Positions 1-8,610 of a stretch of DNA of 64,000 nucleotides are shown here, one piece after another. The translations under genes and the position numbers were made by a program. The notes beneath the pieces are model-generated. The model was not told the origin of the DNA. It worked only from the letters and a program-made list of their open reading frames with translations, and did no database searches. How positions within the stretch are numbered: position 1 is the stretch's first letter; every line of letters begins with the position of its first letter. Source of the DNA: Bacillus gaemokensis (GTDB lineage Bacteria; Bacillota; Bacilli; Bacillales; Bacillaceae_G); NCBI RefSeq assembly GCF_001590835.1, contig NZ_LTAQ01000034.1, positions 103,403 through 167,402 on the forward strand. The letters are read 5' to 3'.

Positions 1-112
1 GTGAATAAAATAATTCAGATTTCAATGAGGAATGAAAAGATTCTATTACGGCATTATCATGGCAGTTTCCTTTACGGGACATGCTTGTGGTAATGCCATT
101 TTCTAAAATGAG
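1..112 (-). pseudogene. IS3-family transposase (OrfB) internal fragment, fused to patB remnant
   Basis: The minus-strand translation contains [16 protein letters not shown] followed by [10 protein letters not shown]. This is the conserved block of the IS3/IS150-type integrase core around the last catalytic acidic residue of the DDE triad (the E of VIESF). It is read in the same frame as the patB fragment upstream, with the join inside LENGI at roughly 92-112. No IS end or N-terminal transposase sequence is seen, so this is a remnant that runs off the window edge. Family assignment is by motif recognition. Confidence 0.8.
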
Positions 113-529
113 ATTATTCGTTACTAATTTTCTATTTTGTTGAATCACTACATCATAGAACGGGTGATATACAGGGGATTGAATAATTACTTTATCCCCT
201 GGTTTAGTTAAGCAAGAAATCAGAATACTTAACGCTGTTACTATTCCTGGAGAATATGTTATCCATTCTTTTTTTACTACCCATTTATGTCTCTTTTTCA
301 ACCAATCGATTATGGCCATATAATAAGAATCTGGTATTATTGTATATCCGTAAACTCCAGATGCTGCTCTATTGACAAGTGCAGTAATCACTGCCGGTGG
401 TGACATAAAATCCATATCAGCTACCCACATCGGTAAAATATCTTCCGTTCCAAAAAGACTTTTAGACTGATCCCATTTATATGATGCTGTATAAAATCTA
501 TTGATTTATTGGTCAAAATCAAGTTTCAT
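103..529 (-). pseudogene. patB: PatB/MalY-type PLP aminotransferase (C-S lyase), 5' fragment
   Basis: An ATG at 529 preceded by AAAGGA opens a reading frame like the N-terminus of PatB/MalY cystathionine beta-lyase: [10 protein letters not shown], then GVYGYT and QSPVYHPFY, the substrate- and PLP-contacting N-terminal part of the fold-type I domain. Codon 8 is TAA (506-508), so the frame is interrupted at once. After about 135 residues it runs into IS3 transposase sequence, so the PLP-lysine region (the family is about 390 residues) is missing. It is on the same strand as the other broken sulfur/amino-acid genes up to 6.5 kb. The gene is non-functional as read. Confidence 0.8.
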
Positions 530-541
530 AAAATTTTTCCT

Positions 542-650
542 TTCAAGTCATCTAGCTTTTGAGTAATTCTAAATTAGATACCTTATTCTCTTGTAAACTA
601 GCATAAGACCAAGAAGTAACTGTCGTTCCATAAGGAACTTTTTTAGGTCG
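542..650 (-). pseudogene. unidentified C-terminal coding remnant
   Basis: On the minus strand an open stretch reads LPERPKKVPYGTTVTSWSY and continues to ELLKS followed by TAG near 542, just upstream of the patB fragment. It has no start codon of its own and directly follows the truncated EamA transporter in a different frame. It may be the tail of a deleted gene. No family is recognised. Confidence 0.3.
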
Positions 651-651
651 T

Positions 652-1122
652 TCAGGCAGAATCTGAAGAAAATAGTAAATACAGCCCTAGGAAGACTAGC
701 ACAATAAAATGTATAGTTCGTAAATTCAAACCTTCCTTTAAAAAGAAAAAGCCTAATATCACCATAAAAGCTGGAGCTGTATAATATGCCAAAATTACAT
801 TTGTAACAGTAGTTAATTTCAACACTTCAAAAAAATCACCCAATTTATGATATAAAACAGAGACATAAGGCCAACAAGAGCATATTGTTTTACTGAGTTA
901 AGTTTTAAATTCCTAATCGAAGAAGTAAACAGTAATAGTACTAATATAGATAAAGCTGCAAAGAAAACTCGACAAAAAGTAATTGTTATAGATGGTAAAG
1001 CGATACTTTGTACGAATAAACCAATGAACCCCTAATAATTGCCGAGAGGGCGACACTCATCGTACCTATCCCTTTCACTATCTTCCTAAAAGGCAATGCT
1101 GAAGCTTTCCCTAGATTATTCA
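652..1122 (-). pseudogene. EamA/DMT-family transporter, frameshifted and truncated
   Basis: Three frames on the minus strand together give one EamA-type drug/metabolite transporter half. The pieces are MSVALSAIIRG, then FIGLFVQSIALPSITITFCR, then LKLTTVTNVILAYYTAPAF and a hydrophobic helix ending in SSDSA. The breaks are near 1030 and in a T-run near 835-840, where one base appears to be missing. About 150 residues remain of the usual 290, so the second EamA repeat is lost. It shares strand and neighbourhood with the threonine-kinase and patB remnants, so an exporter role for that lost pathway is a plausible inference. Confidence 0.7.
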
Positions 1123-1136
1123 AATTAATCTCTCTC

Positions 1137-1859
1137 TCAAATTTTTAAATATATACGCTCCAAACTTTTCCCTCTCGAGTTCCTTATTACAGAGATTTCT
1201 CCAATATCCCCGGTTTGTCTTACATGCGTACCACCACAAGGGATATGCATATCGCCACAAATCCAATTTATTGCCTCTGGTTCCTCATCTAGAGGGATGT
1301 TTGGGATTGGAAGATTCCTTTTAATTATTAAATTTGCAAGCTTCTCTACTTCATCTAGTCCTTCACGATCAAGACGTTTATCAGGACTATAGAAGTCAAA
1401 TCGAGCTCTGTCTTCTGCAATATGACACCCTTTAACATACATCTCTCCAAACACTTTAAATGTATAATAGTAAACAAGATGTGCAGCAGAGTGCATTCTC
1501 ATCAATATGTGTCGCCTTTCCCAGTTAATTTTCGCTTGAACTTTCATTCCAACATGTAACTCTTTTACCGGATCTTTTAAGATATGTGCTACTTCTGAAC
1601 CAACCTTAATTATTGGGAAATCAGAATGATAAAACAGGTTTCCTCCAGTCTTTTGTGTATCAATTACTTCATTCCCTGCAATCCACCCTTGATCGCCAAG
1701 CTGTCCTCCACCTTCTGGGTAAAAAACAGTTTGATCTAAAAAAATTTTATTTCCATCTATTCTTGTTATTGTAGCATTACATTCTTGAAGGTAAGGATCT
1801 TCTAGATACAATTTTCGAACCATGTTATACACCTCATTTTGCTTATATATTTTTCTCAA
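1137..1859 (-). CDS. AlaX-type alanyl-tRNA editing hydrolase
   Basis: This 240-residue protein matches stand-alone AlaX editing domains, which hydrolyse mischarged Ser- or Gly-tRNA(Ala) in the cytoplasm. It shows the N-terminal barrel motif FYPEGGGQLGDQG, the zinc-binding HSAAH pair (about residue 123) and the CGGTH zinc/active-site block near residue 208. The frame is uninterrupted, unlike every recognisable neighbour on this strand from 0.1 to 6.5 kb. It starts at ATG 1859, 26 bp after the stop of the broken GHMP kinase, so it was probably co-transcribed with it. Whether it edits normal alanine mischarging or a product of the lost pathway cannot be told from sequence. Confidence 0.85.
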   Translation of the reverse strand: MRKIYKQNEVYNMVRKLYLEDPYLQECNATITRIDGNKIFLDQTVFYPEGGGQLGDQGWIAGNEVIDTQKTGGNLFYHSDFPIIKVGSEVAHILKDPVKELHVGMKVQAKINWERRHILMRMHSAAHLVYYYTFKVFGEMYVKGCHIAEDRARFDFYSPDKRLDREGLDEVEKLANLIIKRNLPIPNIPLDEEPEAINWICGDMHIPCGGTHVRQTGDIGEISVIRNSRGKSLERIYLKI

Positions 1860-1885
1860 ATTCTTCTTTCAAGATATTAACTTCT

Positions 1886-2768
1886 TTAAGAGTTGCTTCT
1901 GGAAACAACATCTTGATACGTTTTTGTATTTTCAATTTTCAAACAACCATCGGCATCAAATAATAAAGAAAGAATTGAACCACTATGGGCTACCGATATT
2001 CCATAAGCACCCAATTCAGGTAAAATATCAATAATATCATTCAACTCTCTTTTATAATGCCTACGTTGATTTACCTGAGCACTTATTGTAGTAGCACGCC
2101 CCAATAGTTCAATATCTTGGCTTTTAATTCCACGAGTTGCTAAATCATAAGCTTCCAAAATTTGTTTCATCTCATTAGACGTATAAGGTACCCTCTTAAA
2201 ACTAACTGTATCTACAGCATCACCATTATCAATAATGATCAAACGCATCGACATCAAAGGTCCTATATCTTCAAGCAACCTACCTTTAAAAAAAATCATA
2301 TACTACCGATGATTGATACATTACACCATCAGATGGTTCAATAGCGGTACAAATATTTGATATTTCCCAACATGCAATAGGATAGTTACACAAATTTGAA
2401 ATAGCTCGACAAACTGCTACAATGTCAGCTGTACTACTAGCCATCCCTTTCCCTTCAATTAATTCTGATTCAACTTTAATTGTAATTCCTAAATTCTTAT
2501 CAATTATTCCCAAAACTTTCAATGAGTTTAATAGTATTTCTGCAGCTTTTGCAGCTTTAGTTTTATAACTAGGGGTTATAATTATCTTTCCCCCACTTAC
2601 AAATTTCGCTTCAGCGTGAGCGTATAGAGGTATAGGAAATGTAATCATAAAATTTTGGTTATTAACGCAACCTTAAACAAGCTCTCCACACGTTCCGAAA
2701 GCGCTTCCGATACCTGTTGCAAAGTTATTTTTATTTACAGTCAAATTCTTTTCCCTACTTATAATCAT
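1886..2768 (-). pseudogene. PduX-like L-threonine kinase (GHMP family), two lesions
   Basis: From ATG 2768 (preceded by GGAGGAG) the minus strand reads through an FGTCGELV motif, the PduX signature that binds substrate near the N-terminus. A TAA follows at about 2672, where a Gln codon is expected before GCVNNQNF. The frame continues with the GHMP loop EGKGMASSTADIV (glycine/serine-rich ATP site). It is then broken in a run of eight T's at about 2287-2294; one fewer T rejoins VVYDFF to KGRLLEDIG. The C-terminal half carries YGISVAHSGS. The family makes O-phospho-L-threonine. Two independent lesions make this a pseudogene. Confidence 0.8.
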
Positions 2769-3109
2769 TTATATCTCCTCCTCTCATTTTTTGAGTCAGA
2801 TTTATTGGAAATTTATTCATTTTCGTATTATAATTTTATATTTACGATTAGTTTTATGTCAATTATTTACCAATAATAAAAATCGATATATATTTCAGAA
2901 TATTCCACCTCCTATAAACACCACCTCTTAGATTATATAGAATTATAATACTAATGGATCTAACCGTTTAAATAATATTTGTGTTGTATACAATATAACT
3001 TCTATGCTTTATATTCAGAATAAATATATAAATAACTAATTATATGACAAAATAAAAACTTGACTTTTTTTACAATATACTTTTTGAAAAATAAAAAGAA
3101 GGTATTAAT
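2769..3109. other. AT-rich intergenic region between divergent remnants
   Basis: 341 bases with very high AT content separate the start of the broken threonine kinase (minus) from the ketopantoate-reductase-like chimera (plus). It presumably carried the promoter of the minus-strand cluster. I see no gene, no clear terminator and no repeat in it. Confidence 0.4.
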
Positions 3110-3577
3110 ATGCGATTTTTAATAGTAGGAGCAGGAGTAATTGGTGGATACTTTGGCGGACGTCTAATTCAAAAAGGAGTTTCTTTAGTACTTGTTGAAC
3201 AGCGTATACTTGGTAGATTAAAACAAACCATTGAAAGTTTTGAAATACAAGAGAACATGGTACACAAAAAGAAAATAAAAAATAACATTCTGCTTCAACA
3301 GAAAGCTCTAGAAAAGTAAGAAAAACAACTTAACGACTTACAAAAACAAAAAAAGCACTTTCATAACTTGCTAGAGAAGGGTATATACAATATTGAAAAT
3401 TTTTTCGGTATCATGGTATCCGAATTTCTGTATCGAAAAGAATTTGAAAGTACGGAACATTTTAAGCAAGAACTAGAAAAATATATAGAATACTATAATC
3501 ATAAAAGAATTAAGACAAAACTAAAAGGCATGCGTTCGGTACAATACCAAGCCCATGCCCAAGAAGTTGCCTTATGA
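3110..3577 (+). pseudogene. three-part chimera: PanE-like N-terminus / serine recombinase segment / IS3 transposase C-terminus
   Basis: After the ribosome binding site AGAAGG, the frame opens with MRFLIVGAGVIGGYFGGRL, the NAD(P)-binding N-terminus of a ketopantoate reductase-like (PanE) enzyme. By about 3230 it becomes a charged coiled segment; after a TAA at about 3317-3319 in the same frame it reads KQKKHFHNLLEKGIYNIENF, as in the C-terminal coiled coil of large serine recombinases. At about 3400 it changes to IS3 OrfB C-terminal sequence (MVSEFLYRKEF, then YYNHKRIKTKLKGM) ending at TGA 3575-3577. All three parts share one frame. None is complete and no function is expected. Confidence 0.75.
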
Positions 3578-3609
3578 AATGACCTGTCTAACTTTTTAGG
3601 GTCACTTCA
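3390..3609 (+). mobile_element. 3' remnant of an IS3-family element with right terminal repeat
   Basis: The C-terminal 55-60 codons of an IS3 OrfB (EFEST..FKQELEKYIEYYNHKR) are followed within 10 bases by TGTCTAACTTTTTAGGGTCA (3585-3604), continuing to CTTCA at 3609. Its reverse complement resembles the TGAAGTGACCC... end of IS3/IS150-type elements of the B. cereus group. The left end and most of the transposase are missing. The left boundary is a join to serine-recombinase-like sequence. Confidence 0.7.
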
Positions 3610-3779
3610 AAATAGATTGATCAAAATGGTTCTTTCTTATCAATTTAGTGTTCTATTTTTTTAATTTGCTTATTTATGCTAGTATCAGAATAAGAACTGA
3701 GATACTCCTTTTTTAATCTTTAAAAACCTTGAGACCAAAAGGTTCAAAATTATGAATTTTATTTAACCTGATAAATATA

Positions 3780-4631
3780 TTATTTCTTTTGCATTTTCAC
3801 TACATAAACTCCAATTAGAGAAATTAGCATTCCTATTCCCTCCACTATTGTAAGCTTCTGAGCGAAAATAAACCATGCATATATTGCAGCTACGATTGGT
3901 TGTAGTAAAACTAATATTGAGGATAGTACAACATTAACTTTACCCAAACAAAAACTAAGTAACCCTTGTCCTAAAATTTGCGAAAAAATAGCTAAACCTA
4001 TTAAAGGTAGCCATTCTGAAGAACTGCTTGGGAAATAAATTCCTTCAGTAAAAATCATAGAAATAAAAATTGTTATTGAACTTCCAAAAGCACTCACAAA
4101 CATAATAGTACTAGCGGTTACTCTTTCTCGCACTTTATATACTGTCAATAAAAATAATGCATAGAAAAAAGAAGTTAAAAAAGCTAACATGTCTCCAAAT
4201 AAATTGTCCATTGTTATTACTGCTTTACCGCTAACTAAAATAAATACCCCAGATAATGTAATTATCGCTCCTATAAAAAATTTAAGTGTTATTTTTTCTT
4301 TAAAAATAAAAAATGAAAATGGAATAATTACTAAGGGTACTAAATTAGCTAATAAATTAGCATTTGCAACACTAGTATAATAAAAAGATATATTCCATAA
4401 AATTAAATCACCTGCTAAAAACACACCTGCTAAAAGCATTAATGAGATATCTTTTTTTGAAACTTTTCTAATTTCCTTCCATACAAACGGTAATAAAAGA
4501 GGGATAGAAATCAATACGCGATAAAAACCTGTATTAATCGGTGGTAATTCACTTATTTTAACAAAAATACCACCTGTAGCCAAAAACAAACTGATACAAA
4601 TACTAATAATATATATTTCGTTTCATTATTT
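3780..4631 (-). pseudogene. EamA/DMT-family transporter with 5' frameshift
   Basis: A long frame encodes about 269 residues with around nine hydrophobic helices and two EamA repeats, typical of amino-acid/metabolite exporters of the RhaT/YdcZ superfamily. A proper start with AGGAG lies at 4631 and reads MIRNNETKYILLVFVSVCF. It then goes out of frame in a T-run at about 4582-4586, where one extra T would join it to LATGGIFVKISEL. As sequenced, the long frame begins only at an internal TTG (4589) without a ribosome binding site. It is either a recent pseudogene, a homopolymer phase-variation site or a sequencing error. Confidence 0.65.
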
Positions 4632-4640
4632 CTTATCATT

Positions 4641-5296
4641 TTTTTCTCCTACTGTAACCGCTAAATAAAAATGAGCACTTTTTCCAATAGAAAGTGCATT
4701 TTGGGGAGTGGCAAGCATAATAGCCAACTTTAACTAAGCAAGATTCCACAGTACATCTAGCTTCATGGATCATAATCTCGCTCTTTAAATTTTTAAGTTA
4801 GGTAACAAAATGCTTGAACTTACTTACAATAAGATTTCCATTATTGATTAACAAAAAGTGTTCAAAGTTATTAAGGGGTTACGCCTATTTTCTATTAAGT
4901 TATTTTTTAGCATTTTTATTCAAGAAATCTCCATCTTCTAAATGTGCAGGACGTAGCCCAATGAAAAGTGGAGATGAATTGGCTTTTTGTATAGTAAAGC
5001 ATGCACTTTTATCCTATAATCTACTTATGAAAGATTACTTTAATCAGTGGTTATATAGGGTTGAATGGACAAACCAAAATGCGAAAACCAAGCTTATCCT
5101 TCCGCTCATAAAGTAACTAAGGTAACAAAAAAGCTTCCATTCGTTGGACATCTAAGAAAGGAACTTTCCGAAGTAACGCTCTGCAGGATGAAAGATTACT
5201 TTCGTGATAGAACTGAGAAGCTCTCACCTTTAGGCGAGATATAAGTCGTAGGTAGTTCACTCATAATACATATCAAAAGGTAGTTCTTCTAAGGTG
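4641..5296. other. no recognisable gene
   Basis: About 650 bases lie between the EamA transporter and the serine-acetyltransferase remnant. A 100-codon open frame at 4814-5116 (plus) has no ribosome binding site, an unnatural-looking translation and no family resemblance, so I do not call it. I see no repeats or RNA gene. It may be further decayed sequence. Confidence 0.4.
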
Positions 5297-5850
5297 AATG
5301 TTACTATTACTCTCTCTGCATTACATCCCCATAAATTCTAACAAACCTACCAATCCCCACTTTATTCCCAATTCGGGGATACCTTGTTCCATTTTTATTA
5401 TTAGCTATATTTCTCGAGCCTATTATTATATTTTGCAGGAAATAGTAATTATCTGCTATCGATACTGTTTCTCCAATCACAGTACCAATACCATGATCTA
5501 GGAACAAAGGTGTTACCAATATCTGCTGATGGATGAATTTCAATTCCTGTATTCGATTTAGTTATTCCCAATATTTTTTAGCCAAAAGTATGTCATAATT
5601 TTTGACAAGAATATTTGATAATCAATACATCATTACAGTTTGATAGGAGAAATAAGATTCCATTATATACATAAGTATTACTATAGGAGCTAGGAGATCT
5701 TTTTGAGAAAATGTAATTAAATCTCCATACACTTTATAACAACTATTAACTCATCCTCTGCTCTCATATTAATTTTAAACTTAGCTAATACATCCGTTAT
5801 TCTTTCATTTAACTTAATCTCCTTTTTTGATATAATTTATCAACATAAAC
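5297..5850 (-). pseudogene. cysE: serine O-acetyltransferase-like (CysE) remnant
   Basis: Several minus-strand frames join into a CysE-like hexapeptide-repeat protein. One piece reads GDLITFSQKDLLAPI to MESYFSYQTVMMY. It is followed by ILGITKSNTGIEIHPSADIG and, after a frameshift near 5520, by DHGIGTVIGETVSIADNY and GNKVGIG. TGIEIHP and DHG.G.VIGET are the conserved acetyl-CoA/serine site and left-handed beta-helix turns of the family. At least two frameshifts and in-frame stops are present. CysE makes O-acetylserine, the substrate of the cysteine synthase whose remnant lies next upstream. Confidence 0.65.
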
Positions 5851-5894
5851 TTCCTTTTTAATAATTATTAGTTACTTTTGGTAGTACTTTAAAT

Positions 5895-6480
5895 AACACC
5901 GTCCACTGTCCGGTGCACTAGTAACTATACTTTTATCAATATCTGAATTTTTAGATATTCCAACAAAACTTAGATGTTATCGCAAGAAGAAATACCAACA
6001 AATATTCCTTGTCTACTTGCTAGATAATCTTTAAAGATCATTGCTTATTCGTAATACTTATCATTGAATCAATAATCTTTTTATCGAAAAAATCTGATAT
6101 TCTCCCTACTGCATTAGCTTGAATCTTATGTAGGACAAATTTTTCATTTAATATATCATCCTCCTCTGGCTGGATCCAAATACTCTTCGTGTTACGATTT
6201 AGTTCTTTTAAAAGTTTTCCGCATCCCATAATTGTTCCGCCGCTGCCGATTGACGCTACAAATATATCAACATTCCCCTGCAATTGATTAAAAATCTTTC
6301 TCCTAGTTCTTATATAATGCGCTTTAGGATTTGATGGATTAGAAAATTGATCTAAACATATTAAATTCTTCCAATTTAGCATATATTGCTCCATACTCTT
6401 CTCCATAAATATTATCTAGCTTTATAAGTAGCCACATGTCAGCATTAAATAATCACCATCCTATAAAAAATATGAATTTA
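5895..6480 (-). pseudogene. cysK: cysteine synthase-like (CysK family) C-terminal remnant
   Basis: A 122-codon minus-strand frame (6038-6406) reads FSNPSNPKAHYIRT, then VDIFVASIGSGGTIMGCGK. These are the phosphate-binding GxGGT loop and preceding strand of fold-type II PLP enzymes such as CysK. Downstream, in other frames, come GIFVGISSCDN and SIVTSAPDSGRCYLKYY, matching the family C-terminus (GISSGAA, PDxGERYLS). The N-terminal domain with the PLP lysine is not found upstream of 6480. It is truncated and frameshifted. Confidence 0.7.
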
Positions 6481-6668
6481 ATTTCAAAAATTACAAATCC
6501 TTCTTGAATTATATATATAATTACATTTTTTTCAATGTATGAAAACTTGATAAAATTTAAAATATTTTAATATAATTTGAATCATTATCTTCATAAACAA
6601 AGACAAACCCTTTATCCTTAAGAGGTAGGTTCTTTCCCCTGAGGTTCAAACTCGGTGTTTAGGAAAAT

Positions 6669-6836
6669 GTTTTATGAACACCTAGCATTGACTAAATCTG
6701 AAGCAGTAGCCATTCTAAGTAAAGATTATCAAGCAGGTGTTCAATTGTATGACAAAATTGAGAAGGAAGCTTTAGAAATGGCGGATACACTTACTGAAGG
6801 AATAATAAAGCAATTTCCTCAACTATTTCAATAAAG
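6669..6836 (+). CDS. small hypothetical protein (55 residues)
   Basis: ATG 6669, with AGGA close upstream, opens a 55-codon frame reading MFYEHLALTKSEAVAILSKD to IKQFPQLFQ. It is predicted mostly helical and acidic, with natural-looking codon use. It resembles small proteins I have seen in Bacillus genomes, but I cannot name a family. The spacing to AGGA is short (about 4 bases). It could be a real small gene or the 3' end of a decayed one. Confidence 0.45.
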
Positions 6837-6942
6837 TAAAGGTTTAATCAGTAGGAATTGCTTCTTCCCTCACCTAACTTTTTTCTTTCTCTACATTTTG
6901 AGATAAGATTCTTATTGTCCACGAATATCAGGGATAAAAAAG

Positions 6943-6967
6943 AACCGATTCTATCAAAGAATCGGTT
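6943..6967 (-). terminator. rho-independent terminator (minus strand)
   Basis: A perfect 10-bp stem AACCGATTCT/AGAATCGGTT has a 5-base loop and is followed on the minus strand by CTTTTTT. The minus-strand gene it served is not evident. Between 6968 and 7280 only broken frames are seen, one reading AIGLLFGVLNRDKRAFEQGI near 7140-7200. This suggests a degraded gene. Confidence 0.7.
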
Positions 6968-7282
6968 TAGCTTTCGTCACCGTATACTCACCAATACTTT
7001 GCTTGCTAAAGCGTATTCCGAGTTAGCAGTTATATCTTATAATATGGTGAAAATAACAAATACCAAATATCAAAAAGAAGTCAAGGAAAAGTTAAATTCC
7101 CTCTCAATTACACTTCCCTTCCCTACACATATTCTTTAATCCCTTGTTCAAAAGCTCGTTTATCACGATTTAGAACACCAAATAATAAGCCGATTGCACT
7201 TGTAACTCAAGATATACTTCTTGTAAATAAACAACATAATCATTTCCCCTCTTCATCTTTCCTCTCCTCCTTCAAGCTACTT

Positions 7283-7714
7283 TTATTGCTTTAAGGTCAT
7301 AACTACTTGCCTCTCAACAAACCCAAATTCTCTATACATCTCTTTTGCGAAATTTCCAGCAAATACGTTTAAACGTATTTCTTTATACTTTTCTTGCAAT
7401 TTATCAATCCCTGCTTTCATTAGTTTTCGTGATAATCCTTTTCCTCGATGCTCAGGAAAAATATATAACTCATAAATAAATCCTATTTCTTCCCCGGAAA
7501 AATAGTCTGTATTCTCTCCAAGTAGAATCCATCCCGCTATGTCATTTTCTTGTTTTACAACTAAGTAGTATGCTCCTTTTTCTAATAAAGGCTGTGTAAT
7601 TTCAATAGCTTTTTCTTGGCTTAATTGACACGTTTCTCTCGTTCCTTCAAAGAGTGACTGTGCTGTAAATGACAATATTTGTTGTACTTCGCCTTTATTT
7701 GCTTTTTGAATCAT
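7283..7714 (-). CDS. GNAT-family N-acetyltransferase
   Basis: This 143-residue single-domain GNAT fold protein would transfer an acetyl group from acetyl-CoA to an unknown amine in the cytoplasm. The acetyl-CoA-binding loop is FPEHRGKGLSRKL near residue 92, followed by helix alpha-3 and the terminal GFVERQ strand. The start ATG 7714 has AGGAGG inside the last codons of the cupin gene (4 bp gap), so the two are translationally close and probably form an operon with the two GNAT genes upstream. The substrate is unknown. Confidence 0.85.
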   Translation of the reverse strand: MIQKANKGEVQQILSFTAQSLFEGTRETCQLSQEKAIEITQPLLEKGAYYLVVKQENDIAGWILLGENTDYFSGEEIGFIYELYIFPEHRGKGLSRKLMKAGIDKLQEKYKEIRLNVFAGNFAKEMYREFGFVERQVVMTLKQ

Positions 7715-7718
7715 CCCA

Positions 7719-8027
7719 TTATCCTCCTATTCCTTCTATTTCCACAATCGGCATTCGAATATTACTTTCTAGGTTCTCTGATTCAATTACAATCACCATA
7801 AGTCCTGTTTCCGTACTTGTCTCATGAAATTCCCCTTTATCCCAAAACACAGCATGTCCCGATTGTACTTTCACTTTCTTCTTATCCGCACCGCAAACAT
7901 ATCCTTCTCCCTCTACAATAAGAAGCAACTGTGGAACAACAGCTTCATGATATCCAATCATTCCTTTTGGCTGTAAATGCATACATCCAATATGTATATT
8001 CCCTTGATGTTTTACTATTTTAGACAT
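7719..8027 (-). CDS. small cupin-domain protein
   Basis: This 102-residue protein has one conserved beta-barrel cupin: a first motif around IGYHEAVVPQLLLIVEGEGY (residues 24-43) and a second around AVFWDKGEFHETSTE. The canonical first-motif HxH is reduced to a single His, so metal binding is uncertain. It lies in a minus-strand operon of acetyltransferases, 4 bp upstream of the next gene. The function is unknown; a sensor or sugar/amine-binding role is possible. Confidence 0.75.
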   Translation of the reverse strand: MSKIVKHQGNIHIGCMHLQPKGMIGYHEAVVPQLLLIVEGEGYVCGADKKKVKVQSGHAVFWDKGEFHETSTETGLMVIVIESENLESNIRMPIVEIEGIGG

Positions 8028-8118
8028 TGTAAAACTGGATTGGAACGCTGATATGTAATTCCCTACCTTTTCACTAAAATCAAATATCTTTATCTTTTGT
8101 CCTCCTCGTTCATTTGCT

Positions 8119-8604
8119 TTATATATGTAAAACCATTCTTATTGTTTGCAACTTATGTCCTTCAAAGTCCTCTTCAAATTGCTCTAAAGCTGCAAAACCT
8201 TTCGCTTCATAAAATCGTTTTCCTTTTTCATTTTCTGCCTCTACGTAAATATAGATTTTTTGAACATCTTCTAAGAGAGTAATACCTCTTTGTAATAAAG
8301 CTGTACCTATCCCTTTTTCTTGATGCTCTGGCAATAAGTAAATTGCTCCTAATTCTGCTTCATTTTGATGCTTTACAGGTGAAAAATTTGCAAAACCAAT
8401 TATTTTCTCATCTATTTCTGCTACAAATAAATGCGAATTTTCTAGTCGATACTTCATCTTTACACCTGAATACGCTTGCTCCAAAAATTTATCCTGTATT
8501 GTTTTTGGGATGATCCCCTCATATGTATCATGCCAAGCTACTTTCGCCACTTCTTGTACATCGTTAATGTCTGCTTCTTTCATTTCTCTAATTATATATG
8601 TCAT
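8119..8604 (-). CDS. GNAT-family N-acetyltransferase
   Basis: This is a 161-residue single GNAT domain. The pantetheine-binding loop LPEHQEKGIGTALLQ lies near residue 92, and the C-terminal ENEKGKRFYEAKGF helix-strand unit is as in RimI-like enzymes. It starts 6 bp after the stop of the RimJ/RimL-type gene upstream on the same strand, so they are co-transcribed. The substrate is not predictable. Confidence 0.85.
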   Translation of the reverse strand: MTYIIREMKEADINDVQEVAKVAWHDTYEGIIPKTIQDKFLEQAYSGVKMKYRLENSHLFVAEIDEKIIGFANFSPVKHQNEAELGAIYLLPEHQEKGIGTALLQRGITLLEDVQKIYIYVEAENEKGKRFYEAKGFAALEQFEEDFEGHKLQTIRMVLHI

Positions 8605-8610
8605 CTCACT

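Noticed and set aside
4814-5116. 100-codon plus-strand frame in a gap
   Set aside because: No ribosome binding site, composition unlike a real protein and no recognisable motif.
6858-7139. 93-codon plus-strand frame
   Set aside because: Runs through a minus-strand terminator hairpin, lacks a ribosome binding site and looks non-natural; minus-strand remnants explain the region better.
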